The position numbers were made by a program, and so were the translations under genes. This document shows positions 51,029-58,574 of a DNA stretch of 64,000 nucleotides, piece by piece. The notes beneath the pieces were generated by a model. The model ran no database searches. It was given only the letters and a program-made list of their open reading frames with translations, and was not told where the DNA came from. The stretch spans positions 1 to 64,000 of the forward strand of contig NZ_JPRK01000020.1 of the NCBI RefSeq assembly GCF_000832125.1, written 5' to 3'. The DNA is from Flavobacterium hibernum (GTDB lineage Bacteria > Bacteroidota > Bacteroidia > Flavobacteriales > Flavobacteriaceae). Within the stretch, counting starts at the first letter, position 1. The number at the start of each line of letters is the position of its first letter.

Positions 51029-52213
51029 ATGATAGATATACTACTCTCAATTTTCTTTTTTGTGGCAACAATAGTTGGTTTTGCGACATCGTTTATGGTT
51101 CTTTTTTCAAAGAAAAAATATTCAAAAAGTTTCTTTTTAGGACTATTTCTGTTTAGTCTTGCCGTAGTAAGTATCTATAATTTTTATTTGTCAGCAAATG
51201 ATTTAAAGGATTTTCCGGACCTATTTATGATTGCAAAATCTTTTATTTTTTTAGTGGCTCCATGTGCATTTTTATATGTTAGAAGCATTTTATTTTCAGA
51301 AAGAATGTTTAGAAAATATGATTGGCTACATTTCTTACCCTTTCTAGTTTATTTTAGTTTAACAATTTTTGTATGGATTGGAAGTCAAATCAATCTTAAC
51401 ATTGTTGATTATGTTTCTACCAAAATAAGTAATCCTTTTTCGATGTTAAGTCTTACGATTTGGCTGTTTTACGCTTTTTGTCAAACGATGATGATTTTGA
51501 ATTACGATTTAAAAAAATTCAAAGAAAATCATTTTGGTCGAACGAAGGTTTTAAGTTGGATAAGAGTCTATAATTTGATGATCTTATTTTTATTTTCAGC
51601 CCTTTTTGTTCATTATTTTTTAATTAGTCGCATAGATCGTATTGATTTTTCATGTTATATTTTAATCTCATCAGTTTTGGTTTTTACTGTGGGATGGCTC
51701 TATTTTAAACCACAAGTTTTTTACGATACAAATGAAAATTTAGATTTTATAGATAAAGTGTCGATTACGATCGAAACAGAAAATAAAATAATATTACCAG
51801 TTGTTAAAGATCTAACGACAGAAAAGAAAGAGGAATACCTCTTAAAATTAGAAAGTGTTTTTACTTCCAAAAAACTCTTTTTGAAGAAAGATTTAGTAAT
51901 TCGTGATATTTCTGATGAAACTGGAATATCTGTACATCATCTTTCTAATTTAATCAATTCAGAACTAAATCTTCATTTTCAAGATTATGTAAATTTAAAA
52001 AGGATTATTTATTTCAAAGAAAAAATAAACGATCCTGAGTGGAAAGATTTATCATTAGAAGGTATGGCCTGGGGATCAGGTTTTAAGTCTAGAACGACTT
52101 GTTTTAGAGCGTTTATCAAACATACAGGAAAATCTCCTTCTGAATATTTTAAAGTAATTAGAATTAATCCTGAGAAAACAGTGCCTTATTATTTAAAGCA
52201 AACTTCAAATTAA
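51029..52213 (+). CDS. AraC-type regulator with N-terminal membrane domain
   Basis: A 394-aa protein. Residues 1-225 contain about seven hydrophobic segments (IDILLSIFFFVATIVGFATS, FFLGLFLFSLAVVSIYNFYL and others). The C-terminal 110 residues are an AraC HTH pair: VIRDISDETGISVHHLSNLIN (first helix-turn-helix) and LSLEGMAWGSGFKSRTTCFRAFIKHTGKSPSEYFK (second, read in parts). Such 7TM-AraC proteins of Bacteroidetes sense a signal at the membrane and act on nearby genes. It is the only regulator in the block, so it is a candidate for its control. Confidence 0.9.
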   Translation: MIDILLSIFFFVATIVGFATSFMVLFSKKKYSKSFFLGLFLFSLAVVSIYNFYLSANDLKDFPDLFMIAKSFIFLVAPCAFLYVRSILFSERMFRKYDWLHFLPFLVYFSLTIFVWIGSQINLNIVDYVSTKISNPFSMLSLTIWLFYAFCQTMMILNYDLKKFKENHFGRTKVLSWIRVYNLMILFLFSALFVHYFLISRIDRIDFSCYILISSVLVFTVGWLYFKPQVFYDTNENLDFIDKVSITIETENKIILPVVKDLTTEKKEEYLLKLESVFTSKKLFLKKDLVIRDISDETGISVHHLSNLINSELNLHFQDYVNLKRIIYFKEKINDPEWKDLSLEGMAWGSGFKSRTTCFRAFIKHTGKSPSEYFKVIRINPEKTVPYYLKQTSN

Positions 52214-52266
52214 CAATGGTTTATTAAGAGTAGCTGTAATGACTCAATAATTTTTAAATATTAGCT

Positions 52267-53238
52267 ATGAAAACGAAATTTAATAAGCAAAGACAAATTG
52301 TACAATCTATTTTTACCTTAATACTTCTAATGTTTTGTTTCTTTAGTCATGCGCAACTCAAAGGAGGACATATACTTGGAGCGATGGGTTTACAATCTGG
52401 AACTCAAACTCCCGAAAATACACTAAGCGTCTATATACCAGGTTATTTTTACAGTGCATCTTCTTTAAGAAATGCAGATGGAGACAAATCGATAGCAAAT
52501 CCTGATTTAACCATGAGCATTACTGGTGTAGGAGCGTCTTATGTGAGTGATTTTAAAATTTTAGGAGCTAATTACGGAGCAACCGTTTTACTTGCTTTTG
52601 CGGCCAATACAATTCAAGGAAACAGTACAGATGTTCATAATTCTTTGGCTTTTACAGATTCCTATGTTCAGCCGTTACAATTAGGCTGGCACAATAAAAG
52701 AGCCGATTTTGTTTTTAGCTATCAAATGTATCTTCCAACTGGAAAATTTACTGCAGGAGCTTCAGACAATAGTGGTTTGGGAATGTTTATGAATGAAATC
52801 TCAGCAGGAACAACCTTATTTTTTAATGATAAAAAAACATTTCATTTTTCTGCTTTAGCATCATATGAGATCAACGGAAAAAAGAAAGATACCGACATTA
52901 AAACCGGTGATATCTTAAGTGTTGAAGGAGGTTTGGGAAAAACTTTTTATGTAATGGATGGAACAAACCCAATGCCGAAATCAATTATTAATGCAGGTTT
53001 GATATATTATTTGCAATATAAAATGACAAGCGATAAAATTCCAGTTCCTATAATTGGTACAATAGAAACGACCAAAGATCGCGTTGGCGGAATAGGAGCC
53101 GAGATAAATTATTTTCATCTTGGGTGTAGCACTTCTGCCGGAATTCGCTGGATCGCTGAGGTCGAAGCAATAAATAGATTTCAGGGTAATACTTTCTTTC
53201 TAACGTTGGCACATGTATTTAGTTTCAAGAAAAAATAA
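52267..53238 (+). CDS. outer-membrane transporter-like barrel (phenol MetA-like)
   Basis: A 323-aa protein with a signal peptide (ending FFSHA-QLK). It fits the MetA-pathway/SphA-like barrel family: GGHILGAMGLQSGTQTPEN, VYIPGYFYSA, PLQLGWHNKRADFVFSYQ, YLPTGKFTAGASDNSG. The end FLTLAHVFSFKKK is a typical closing strand. Members are linked with uptake of hydrophobic or aromatic compounds. It follows the AraC gene after 53 nt. It may be the outer-membrane gate of the system, with the barrel at 42459. Confidence 0.75.
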   Translation: MKTKFNKQRQIVQSIFTLILLMFCFFSHAQLKGGHILGAMGLQSGTQTPENTLSVYIPGYFYSASSLRNADGDKSIANPDLTMSITGVGASYVSDFKILGANYGATVLLAFAANTIQGNSTDVHNSLAFTDSYVQPLQLGWHNKRADFVFSYQMYLPTGKFTAGASDNSGLGMFMNEISAGTTLFFNDKKTFHFSALASYEINGKKKDTDIKTGDILSVEGGLGKTFYVMDGTNPMPKSIINAGLIYYLQYKMTSDKIPVPIIGTIETTKDRVGGIGAEINYFHLGCSTSAGIRWIAEVEAINRFQGNTFFLTLAHVFSFKKK

Positions 53239-53346
53239 TTAAAAGCAATAATAAGGACCGTTTTAAGTCTGAGTAATTATTCTTTTTTAATGAATACGAT
53301 AAATTCTAAAGGTGTTTAAATGGCAAATAAATATTCAGATTCTAAT

Positions 53347-54501
53347 ATGAAAAGCAAAAAAATCTTCCAAAAAATAGCCTTGTTAAATCTTTTTTTTCTT
53401 TTATCATTTAATGCAATTGCTCAAAAGCAACATATAAGTTTAAGAGATTCAATAGATGGTGCTATAGATTTAAGCGATTACATTATTTATGCGCATGGTT
53501 TTATTGTAGTTCCAACCTTAATAACAGAGCCTGCTTTAGGAGGAATTGGTGGTGCAGTTGTGCCACTTTTTCTTAAAAAGCATGCACCGGTAATTGATGA
53601 AAATGGAAAAAAAAGATTTATAGATCCTGATATTACAGGAGCTATGGGAATGTATACAGGCAATAAAAGTTGGGTTGCAGGTGCATTTCGAGCAGGAAGT
53701 TTTGTAAAATCGAAAATAATGTATCGTGTAGGGGCTGGATATGGAAATGTAAACATGTCTTTTTATGAAAATTTGCCCAATGGCAAAGACCAAGAATTTG
53801 ATCTTAATTTTGAATCGTTTGTGTTTTACACACGAGTAATGAAACAATTTAGGAACGCAAAATGGAGTGCAGGACCACAATATTTTTTATTAGATTCTAA
53901 AATTAATTTTCCAGATTTAAATAATCTTCCATCGTTTGCTAAACTTACAGATGTAAATAGTACAGTGAGTCAGTTAGGAGCGGCAATTCAGTTTGATGGG
54001 CGTGACAATATATTTACACCAGATAAAGGAGTGCGACTACAGGCAGACTTTTTTTGGTCAGATAAAGCATTAGGTAGTGATTATCAGGCTTGGAGGGTAA
54101 ATTTATCTGCAATAGGATATTATCCTTTAACCAAAAAATTAATTGGTGGACTTAGGTTAGAGGGAGAGCAGGCGTTTGGGAGTCCACCTTTTTATCTTAG
54201 ACCAGGAATTAATTTAAGAGGAGTTCCCGCCGCAAGATATCAAGGAAAAGCTAGTGTGGTTACCGAGGGCGAACTACGTTGGGATTTGTACAAAAGATGG
54301 AGTCTTATGGGTTATGGTGGCTTAGCAAGTGCTTTTAATGATTGGGATAAAGCTTTTTCTAAACCAGTCGTTTACAGTTACGGTTCGGGATTTAGATATT
54401 TATTGGCTCGAAAATTCAAACTCAGAATGGGAGTCGACGTAGCAAAAGGTCCCGAAGATTGGGCATATTACGTAGTTTTTGGCAGTAACTGGCTACGATA
54501 A
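53347..54501 (+). CDS. BamA/TamA-family outer-membrane protein
   Basis: About 384 aa from the ATG at 53347 (MKSKKIFQKIALLNLFFLLS); an ATG 27 nt upstream would put nine polar residues before the signal peptide and is less likely. The signal ends SFNAIA-Q. The C-terminal Omp85-type barrel shows LRLEGEQAFGSPPFYLRPG, GVPAARYQGKASVVTEGELRWD and a last strand ending VVFGSNWLR. POTRA domains appear absent, so it is a short 'surface antigen D15-like' barrel, common in Bacteroidetes next to hydrolases. The next gene has its own long leader, so the block probably ends here. Confidence 0.82.
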   Translation: MKSKKIFQKIALLNLFFLLSFNAIAQKQHISLRDSIDGAIDLSDYIIYAHGFIVVPTLITEPALGGIGGAVVPLFLKKHAPVIDENGKKRFIDPDITGAMGMYTGNKSWVAGAFRAGSFVKSKIMYRVGAGYGNVNMSFYENLPNGKDQEFDLNFESFVFYTRVMKQFRNAKWSAGPQYFLLDSKINFPDLNNLPSFAKLTDVNSTVSQLGAAIQFDGRDNIFTPDKGVRLQADFFWSDKALGSDYQAWRVNLSAIGYYPLTKKLIGGLRLEGEQAFGSPPFYLRPGINLRGVPAARYQGKASVVTEGELRWDLYKRWSLMGYGGLASAFNDWDKAFSKPVVYSYGSGFRYLLARKFKLRMGVDVAKGPEDWAYYVVFGSNWLR

Positions 54502-54553
54502 TACAATTAATAGTATTAAATATATAAAGAAATTGGTTAGTTAGATGTTCATT

Positions 54554-54589
54554 GTAAAGCCCCGATAGTTGTATCTACAGGGGCTTTAC
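54554..54589. terminator. hairpin closing the envelope block
   Basis: GTAAAGCCCC (54554-54563) pairs with GGGGCTTTAC (54580-54589); the loop has an inner GATA/TATC pair. No strong T-run. The word GCCCCGATAG also occurs, inverted, at 56114-56123, so it may belong to a dispersed repeat. Confidence 0.6.
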
Positions 54590-54727
54590 GCAGTTATAAG
54601 GGGTATAATGTTAAATATTTAAGAAAATATTAACTGTTTTACTTCGCACAAATTATTTATTATTTAATTGTTTTGTAACAAAAAGTAAATTACAACAACT
54701 AATTTATCAAAACATTAAATCTACATT

Positions 54728-55924
54728 ATGAATACATTTTCATTCAAATCAGTACTGGCGGCTTCAGTTTTTTTTGTTGGAGCATCTAGCTGTTTTGCAC
54801 AAGACATTTTAGTGAATTCACTAAAGCTTAATGCAAGCGAAAAAAGTAAAGAAAACTTTAAATTCACAGAAGTAATTAATCTTGGAACAACTTCGGTAAA
54901 ATTGCAAGGTTCATCAGGAACTTGTTGGAGTTATTCAACAAACTCTTTCTTAGAGTCAGAAATGATTCGTTTGGGGAAACAACCAGTTGAATTATCTCAA
55001 ATTTACTCAGCAAGAAATGTTTATGTAGAAAAAGGTATCAATTATGTACGCATGCACGGTGCAGTTACTTTGGGTGACGGTGGTGCATTGCATGATGTAA
55101 TTAATATGTACAAAAAATACGGAACCGTTCCTAGAGAAGTTTACACAGGATTAAACTACGGAACAGATAAAAATAAATTTGGAGAAATGTCGGCTCTTAT
55201 CGAAGGAGTTTTGGCAGCAGTTGTAAAAAATCCAAACGGAGAATTAACACCAAACTGGCAAAAAGCATATGCTGCCGTTATTGATTCGTATTTAGGAAAA
55301 GTACCGGAAAACTTTACTTACAAAGGAAAAAACTATACACCACAATCTTTTGCTAAAGATGTAGTAGGAATTAATCCAGATGAGTATATCGAAATGTCGT
55401 CATTTACAACATCTCCATACTACCAAAAAACAACAATGATGGTACCGGACAACTGGTCATTCGATCAGGTTTACAATGTAAAAGTAAACGACATGACAGA
55501 TGTTATCGACAATGCATTGAAAAAAGGATACACAGTAGCTTGGGCAACAGATGTAAGCGAGAAAAGCTTTAGCTGGAAAAATGGAGTAGCATACGTTCCA
55601 ACAAAGAAATTTGAAGATATGACTGCCGAAGAAAAAGCAGACATGTTTAACGGACCAAAAGCAGAACCGGAAATTACTCCAGAAATGCGTCAAACTGCAT
55701 TTGATAACTACACAACTACAGACGATCACGGTATGCACATTATTGGTCTTGCAAAAGATCAATCTGGAAAAGAATATTACATCGTAAAAAATTCTTGGGG
55801 AGAAACAAACGATTACAAAGGTTTCTTGTTTGTAACCAAAAATTTCGTGAAATATAAAACGACTGCTTTGTTAGTAAACAAAGGAGGAATTCCTTCTGAT
55901 ATTGCTAAAAAACTTGGAGTATAA
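54728..55924 (+). CDS. C1-family cysteine peptidase, bleomycin-hydrolase-like
   Basis: A 398-aa papain-fold peptidase with a signal peptide (ending GASSCFA-Q). Catalytic residues are all present: Gln60, Cys66 (GSSGTCWSYSTNSFLE), His337 (HGMHIIGLAKD) and Asn355 (IVKNSWGETN). The overall pattern (GGALHDVINMYKKYGTVP, then an inserted helical part) fits the bleomycin hydrolase/PepC branch, here exported. It would act as an aminopeptidase or endopeptidase in the periplasm. Own 226-nt leader, own terminator, single gene. Confidence 0.92.
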   Translation: MNTFSFKSVLAASVFFVGASSCFAQDILVNSLKLNASEKSKENFKFTEVINLGTTSVKLQGSSGTCWSYSTNSFLESEMIRLGKQPVELSQIYSARNVYVEKGINYVRMHGAVTLGDGGALHDVINMYKKYGTVPREVYTGLNYGTDKNKFGEMSALIEGVLAAVVKNPNGELTPNWQKAYAAVIDSYLGKVPENFTYKGKNYTPQSFAKDVVGINPDEYIEMSSFTTSPYYQKTTMMVPDNWSFDQVYNVKVNDMTDVIDNALKKGYTVAWATDVSEKSFSWKNGVAYVPTKKFEDMTAEEKADMFNGPKAEPEITPEMRQTAFDNYTTTDDHGMHIIGLAKDQSGKEYYIVKNSWGETNDYKGFLFVTKNFVKYKTTALLVNKGGIPSDIAKKLGV

Positions 55925-55951
55925 TTTTATTCCAGATTTTAAAATAAATAG

Positions 55952-55985
55952 AAAAGCGCTACAAGTAATTGTGGCGCTTTTTTTT
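55952..55985 (+). terminator. intrinsic terminator of the C1 peptidase gene
   Basis: GCGCTACAA pairs with TTGTGGCGC (one wobble), followed by eight T. Confidence 0.9.
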
Positions 55986-56047
55986 GTTTTTCAATTTTAG
56001 ATAATCTTGTCTTTCCGATTTCTATGATAAAACCAAATCTTTTTTTA

Positions 56048-56125
56048 GGAGCTAATCCCGCTATCTGTTACAATCTTTTGTGCCGAACCCCGGCACAAAA
56101 GGATTTCCACTTCTATCGGGGCTAG
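56048..56125. repeat. structured repeat with GTGCCG hairpin
   Basis: CTTTTGTGCCG (56075-56085) and CGGCACAAAAG (56091-56101) form a perfect 11-bp stem with loop AACCC. The flanks gctaatcccgctatctg and ctatcggggctag partly pair as well. I recall similar TAGCCCCGATAG...GGCACAAAAG elements between Flavobacterium genes; that it is a dispersed repeat here is inference. Confidence 0.6.
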
Positions 56126-56206
56126 AATAATAATTTTTATAATAATATTTTCCTAGAGTTTGTCTTTCCCAGGAACGAGGAATATCCGTAATTAGCTCTA
56201 CAAAGT

Positions 56207-56236
56207 AAAAAAGAGGCTCAATTTGAGACCTCTTTT
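56207..56236 (-). terminator. terminator of the XRE regulator gene
   Basis: GAGG/CCTC and CTCA/TGAG pair in one stem; the minus strand has the A-run before it and a T-run after. Confidence 0.75.
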
Positions 56237-56262
56237 CCTTAGTTATATATTTCTAAAAAGAA

Positions 56263-56658
56263 TTATTTCCCTTTCAACAACTTCTCCAAATATTCAACTT
56301 TATCTTTTTCAGCTTGAACCAAACGCTCATAAAGTTCTACAACTTTATCAAGTGGATTGAAATTAGGCTGAATATTAACTGCATTAATCGTTGAGCTATC
56401 ATGGCTAGAAAAAGTGTTGTTGATAACATTTAAAACAGTTTCATCGCTGTAGTTTTTAATTGCTTCGGCAGACACGCCCAAAACTTCGGCAATTGCTTGT
56501 AGTTTCTCTTCGTCAATACTTTCACTTCCTTCAATGTTCGAAACAGATTGCTGGCTTACGCCAATTGCCATTGCAAGGGCTTCTTGTTTCATGCCTCTAA
56601 GCTCTCTGATTCGGCTTATATTTCTTCCAATATGTTTTGGTTTTATTGCTGTGCTCAT
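56263..56658 (-). CDS. XRE-family HTH regulator
   Basis: A 131-aa regulator. The Cro/CI helix-turn-helix spans about residues 10-68: NISRIRELRGMKQEALAMAIGVSQQSVSNIEGSE, here read in parts. The C-terminal 30 residues (DKVVELYERLVQAEKDKVEYLEKLL) form a short coiled coil for dimerisation. On the minus strand the -7 box TATCTTTG ends 4 nt before the ATG, so the mRNA may be leaderless. A 13-bp inverted repeat at 56700-56733 lies between this gene and the divergent one at 56844 and may be its operator. Confidence 0.88.
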   Translation of the reverse strand: MSTAIKPKHIGRNISRIRELRGMKQEALAMAIGVSQQSVSNIEGSESIDEEKLQAIAEVLGVSAEAIKNYSDETVLNVINNTFSSHDSSTINAVNIQPNFNPLDKVVELYERLVQAEKDKVEYLEKLLKGK

Positions 56659-56662
56659 AGTT

Positions 56663-56670
56663 CAAAGATA
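56663..56670 (-). promoter_or_regulatory. -7 box of the XRE gene
   Basis: TATCTTTG on the minus strand, ending 4 nt upstream of the start codon. Confidence 0.5.
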
Positions 56671-56699
56671 TTTAAAATTCTTGAAAAAAATTATTTGTA

Positions 56700-56733
56700 T
56701 TGTAAAACACAAGCTTGCGTTTGTGGTTTACAA
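56700..56733. promoter_or_regulatory. inverted repeat operator candidate
   Basis: TTGTAAAACACAA and TTGTGGTTTACAA match as inverted repeats at 12 of 13 positions, with an 8-nt spacer. It lies in the 185-nt divergent region upstream of both the XRE gene and the small gene at 56844. Confidence 0.6.
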
Positions 56734-56843
56734 TTTGGCAAGTTTCGATACAATGCAAGTTGTTATTTACTTTCGATAAAAAACAAAAATACAATTTTTC
56801 TGATAGAAAATGTTCTGGAACTAAATTATAAAAAATCGCAATC

Positions 56844-57122
56844 ATGCAAACAGAAAATCAAACAACGATACAAAATAGTGATGTATTATTAGCATTAGCC
56901 AAATTTCTTTCGGCGCTTTGGTTAGAAGGCGATTTTAGAAATCAGCCCGATTATTTAGCCGAAATTTTTGATAACATTCTCGAAACCGAAATTGGCGACG
57001 ATCTCGATTTGCGAACTAAAATGATAGGTTGTATCAAAACCAGTAAAATGTTGGCAAAAGCATTAGAGCCATTCTCAGATCAAGAAATAGAAAAAGCCTG
57101 CATTGCAATTATGAATGCATAA
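56844..57122 (+). CDS. small hypothetical protein
   Basis: A 92-aa acidic protein, probably all-helical (LLALAKFLSALWLEGDF, YLAEIFDNILETE, KMIGCIKTSKMLAKALEPF). No signal peptide, no membrane segment. I do not recognise the family. It is divergent from the XRE regulator with a shared dyad, the layout of a regulator and its target or of a toxin-antitoxin-like pair, but nothing in the protein supports a toxin fold. Confidence 0.6.
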   Translation: MQTENQTTIQNSDVLLALAKFLSALWLEGDFRNQPDYLAEIFDNILETEIGDDLDLRTKMIGCIKTSKMLAKALEPFSDQEIEKACIAIMNA

Positions 57123-57297
57123 AAAATTAAAGAAGTAAATAGGTAAAGAAATGGTTTCAATTGCCGAACTTTGACAGCAAAAACAAGTACTTAAACGACT
57201 TTTAAGGCTGTTCACGGGCATAATAAAATTAAAAAGAGAACTAGAGCTATCTTTATATTGTCTTTTTGTATTAGACAACAACTTTATCTAACCTATC

Positions 57298-57993
57298 ATG
57301 AAAACTTATGCAGTACTTATTATCGCAATTATGGCTGCTTTTTCTTTTAAATGTTTTGGACAAAGTATCAATCGCACTTCGCAAAACATTGCAGCATTAG
57401 GAAACACAACTTCTCAGTCAAACAACTCGCCAAAAGACGATCGTGTAATAGTAGCTTATGAAGTTGAAGAGACAATTAATATGACTTTTGGTAAAAGAAT
57501 CACTAAGTACGAAGTTTCTAAACTTAGTATGGTTAGTACATATGATCTTGGCCCACATAATACCAGAGTCGTAACGCCAGTATACGGAAAAGCAAAAGTA
57601 AAAACTGTCGAAGCAGGTTTACACTCAAAAGCTATTGTTGATACCGCTAGAACTAACATTAAACCAATTAAAGTAGGTGTAATTGCACCGGCAGAAGCAC
57701 AAAAATACCTCACCATAGATGTAATAAGCACCTATGAGAAAGTTTTAGACAAAGGTTACATATCTTTAGATATGCTAATAAAAGTTGCTGATAGAGCCTA
57801 TTTTGATGGCGATTTTGCAGTTGCAGTCAAATACTATTCGCAACTCTTTAGTTTAACCAATAATTTAGAATCGATGTACTATTATCGATATGCACAATCC
57901 TTAAAGGGAATAAATCAAATCGAGAAAGCCGACGAAATGATGAAACTGTTCGAGGTTAAAAACGCAGCTTTTGAAGTAGTGAAAGAAAAATGA
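57298..57993 (+). CDS. exported TPR protein, like the N-terminal part of OmpA-family proteins
   Basis: A 231-aa protein with a signal peptide (ending FKCFG-Q). From about residue 140 on it carries TPR-like repeats: YLTIDVISTYEKVLDKGYISLDML, then ADRAYFDGDFAVAVKYYSQLF and YYYRYAQSLKGINQIEKADEMMKLF. This is the pattern that opens large OmpA/PD40-type envelope proteins of Flavobacteria (seen in type IX secretion-associated PorE-like proteins). Here it stops after the TPR part, with no PD40 repeats and no OmpA domain. The first 120 residues match nothing I know. Either a specialised short form or a fragment; the reading frame is clean. Confidence 0.65.
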   Translation: MKTYAVLIIAIMAAFSFKCFGQSINRTSQNIAALGNTTSQSNNSPKDDRVIVAYEVEETINMTFGKRITKYEVSKLSMVSTYDLGPHNTRVVTPVYGKAKVKTVEAGLHSKAIVDTARTNIKPIKVGVIAPAEAQKYLTIDVISTYEKVLDKGYISLDMLIKVADRAYFDGDFAVAVKYYSQLFSLTNNLESMYYYRYAQSLKGINQIEKADEMMKLFEVKNAAFEVVKEK

Positions 57994-58043
57994 AATACTT
58001 TTAAATCTCAGTTCTAAAATGTGTGGAGAAACATAAAAAATGT

Positions 58044-58189
58044 TTTTACCGCAAAGAGCGCAAAGATCTGTATCTAAGAAAGCTTTTAAAAGCAAAAAGT
58101 TCGCAAAGGCTAGTCTAGACAAAGCTTTGCGAACTTTGTCTTTTTTATAAAAGCTAAGAGTAAAAAAACTTAGCGCTCTTTGCGGTAAA
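58044..58189. repeat. nested inverted repeat of CTTTGCG words
   Basis: Three nested perfect stems: 17 bp (58044-58060 with 58173-58189), 8 bp (58081-58088 with 58148-58155) and 13 bp (58096-58108 with 58125-58137). All are made of GCAAAG/CTTTGC words. The whole could fold into one 146-nt hairpin. No coding potential; it resembles the words at window position 1 and at 24250. Confidence 0.7.
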
Positions 58190-58261
58190 CTTTTTTTCTC
58201 TCCGCAACATTTCGCGTTAATCCTTTGCTAATCCTATTTAGTTTGCTTGAGTTTAGATCAA

Positions 58262-58298
58262 AAAAAAAAGACTATCATGAAAATGATAGTCTTTTTTT
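58262..58298 (-). terminator. terminator of the tRNA-Asn genes
   Basis: GACTATCAT-GAAA-ATGATAGTC hairpin with an A-run on one side and a T-run on the other; on the minus strand it directly follows the tRNA. Confidence 0.9.
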
Positions 58299-58301
58299 AA
58301 G

Positions 58302-58375
58302 CTCCCCCTCTTGGGCTCGAACCAAGGACCCTCTGATTAACAGTCAGATGCTCTAACCAACTGAGCTAAGGAGGA
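58302..58375 (-). tRNA. tRNA-Asn (GTT), copy 1
   Basis: The minus strand reads TCCTCCTTAGCTCAGTTGG... of 74 nt. The anticodon loop CTGTTAA gives GTT. The acceptor TCCTCCT/AGGGGGA pairs with one wobble, and the T loop is TTCGAGC. CCA is not encoded. Confidence 0.96.
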
Positions 58376-58414
58376 ATCACCTTAAAGGTAAATATTTTTG
58401 CTAAAAAAAATTTG

Positions 58415-58488
58415 CTCCCCCTCTTGGGCTCGAACCAAGGACCCTCTGATTAACAGTCAGATGCTCTAACCAACTGAGCTAAGGAGGA
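58415..58488 (-). tRNA. tRNA-Asn (GTT), copy 2
   Basis: Identical to copy 1 over the full 74 nt and 39 nt upstream of it on the minus strand. The pair is most likely one transcript ending at the terminator at 58262-58298. Confidence 0.96.
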
Positions 58489-58574
58489 AGTTGTTGTTCT
58501 TTTTAGCGAGTGCAAATATAGAGCATTTTTTAGTTTCTCAAAAATATTTTTGCACTTTTTTTTAGATATTTTTT

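Noticed and set aside
53536..53880. 114-aa Cys/His-rich minus-strand frame in the BamA-like gene
   Set aside because: Antisense shadow; the Cys content follows from the sense codons and no signal supports it.
56263..57993. XRE gene and neighbours as prophage remnant
   Set aside because: No integrase, capsid or lysis genes nearby, and the flanks are ordinary chromosomal genes.
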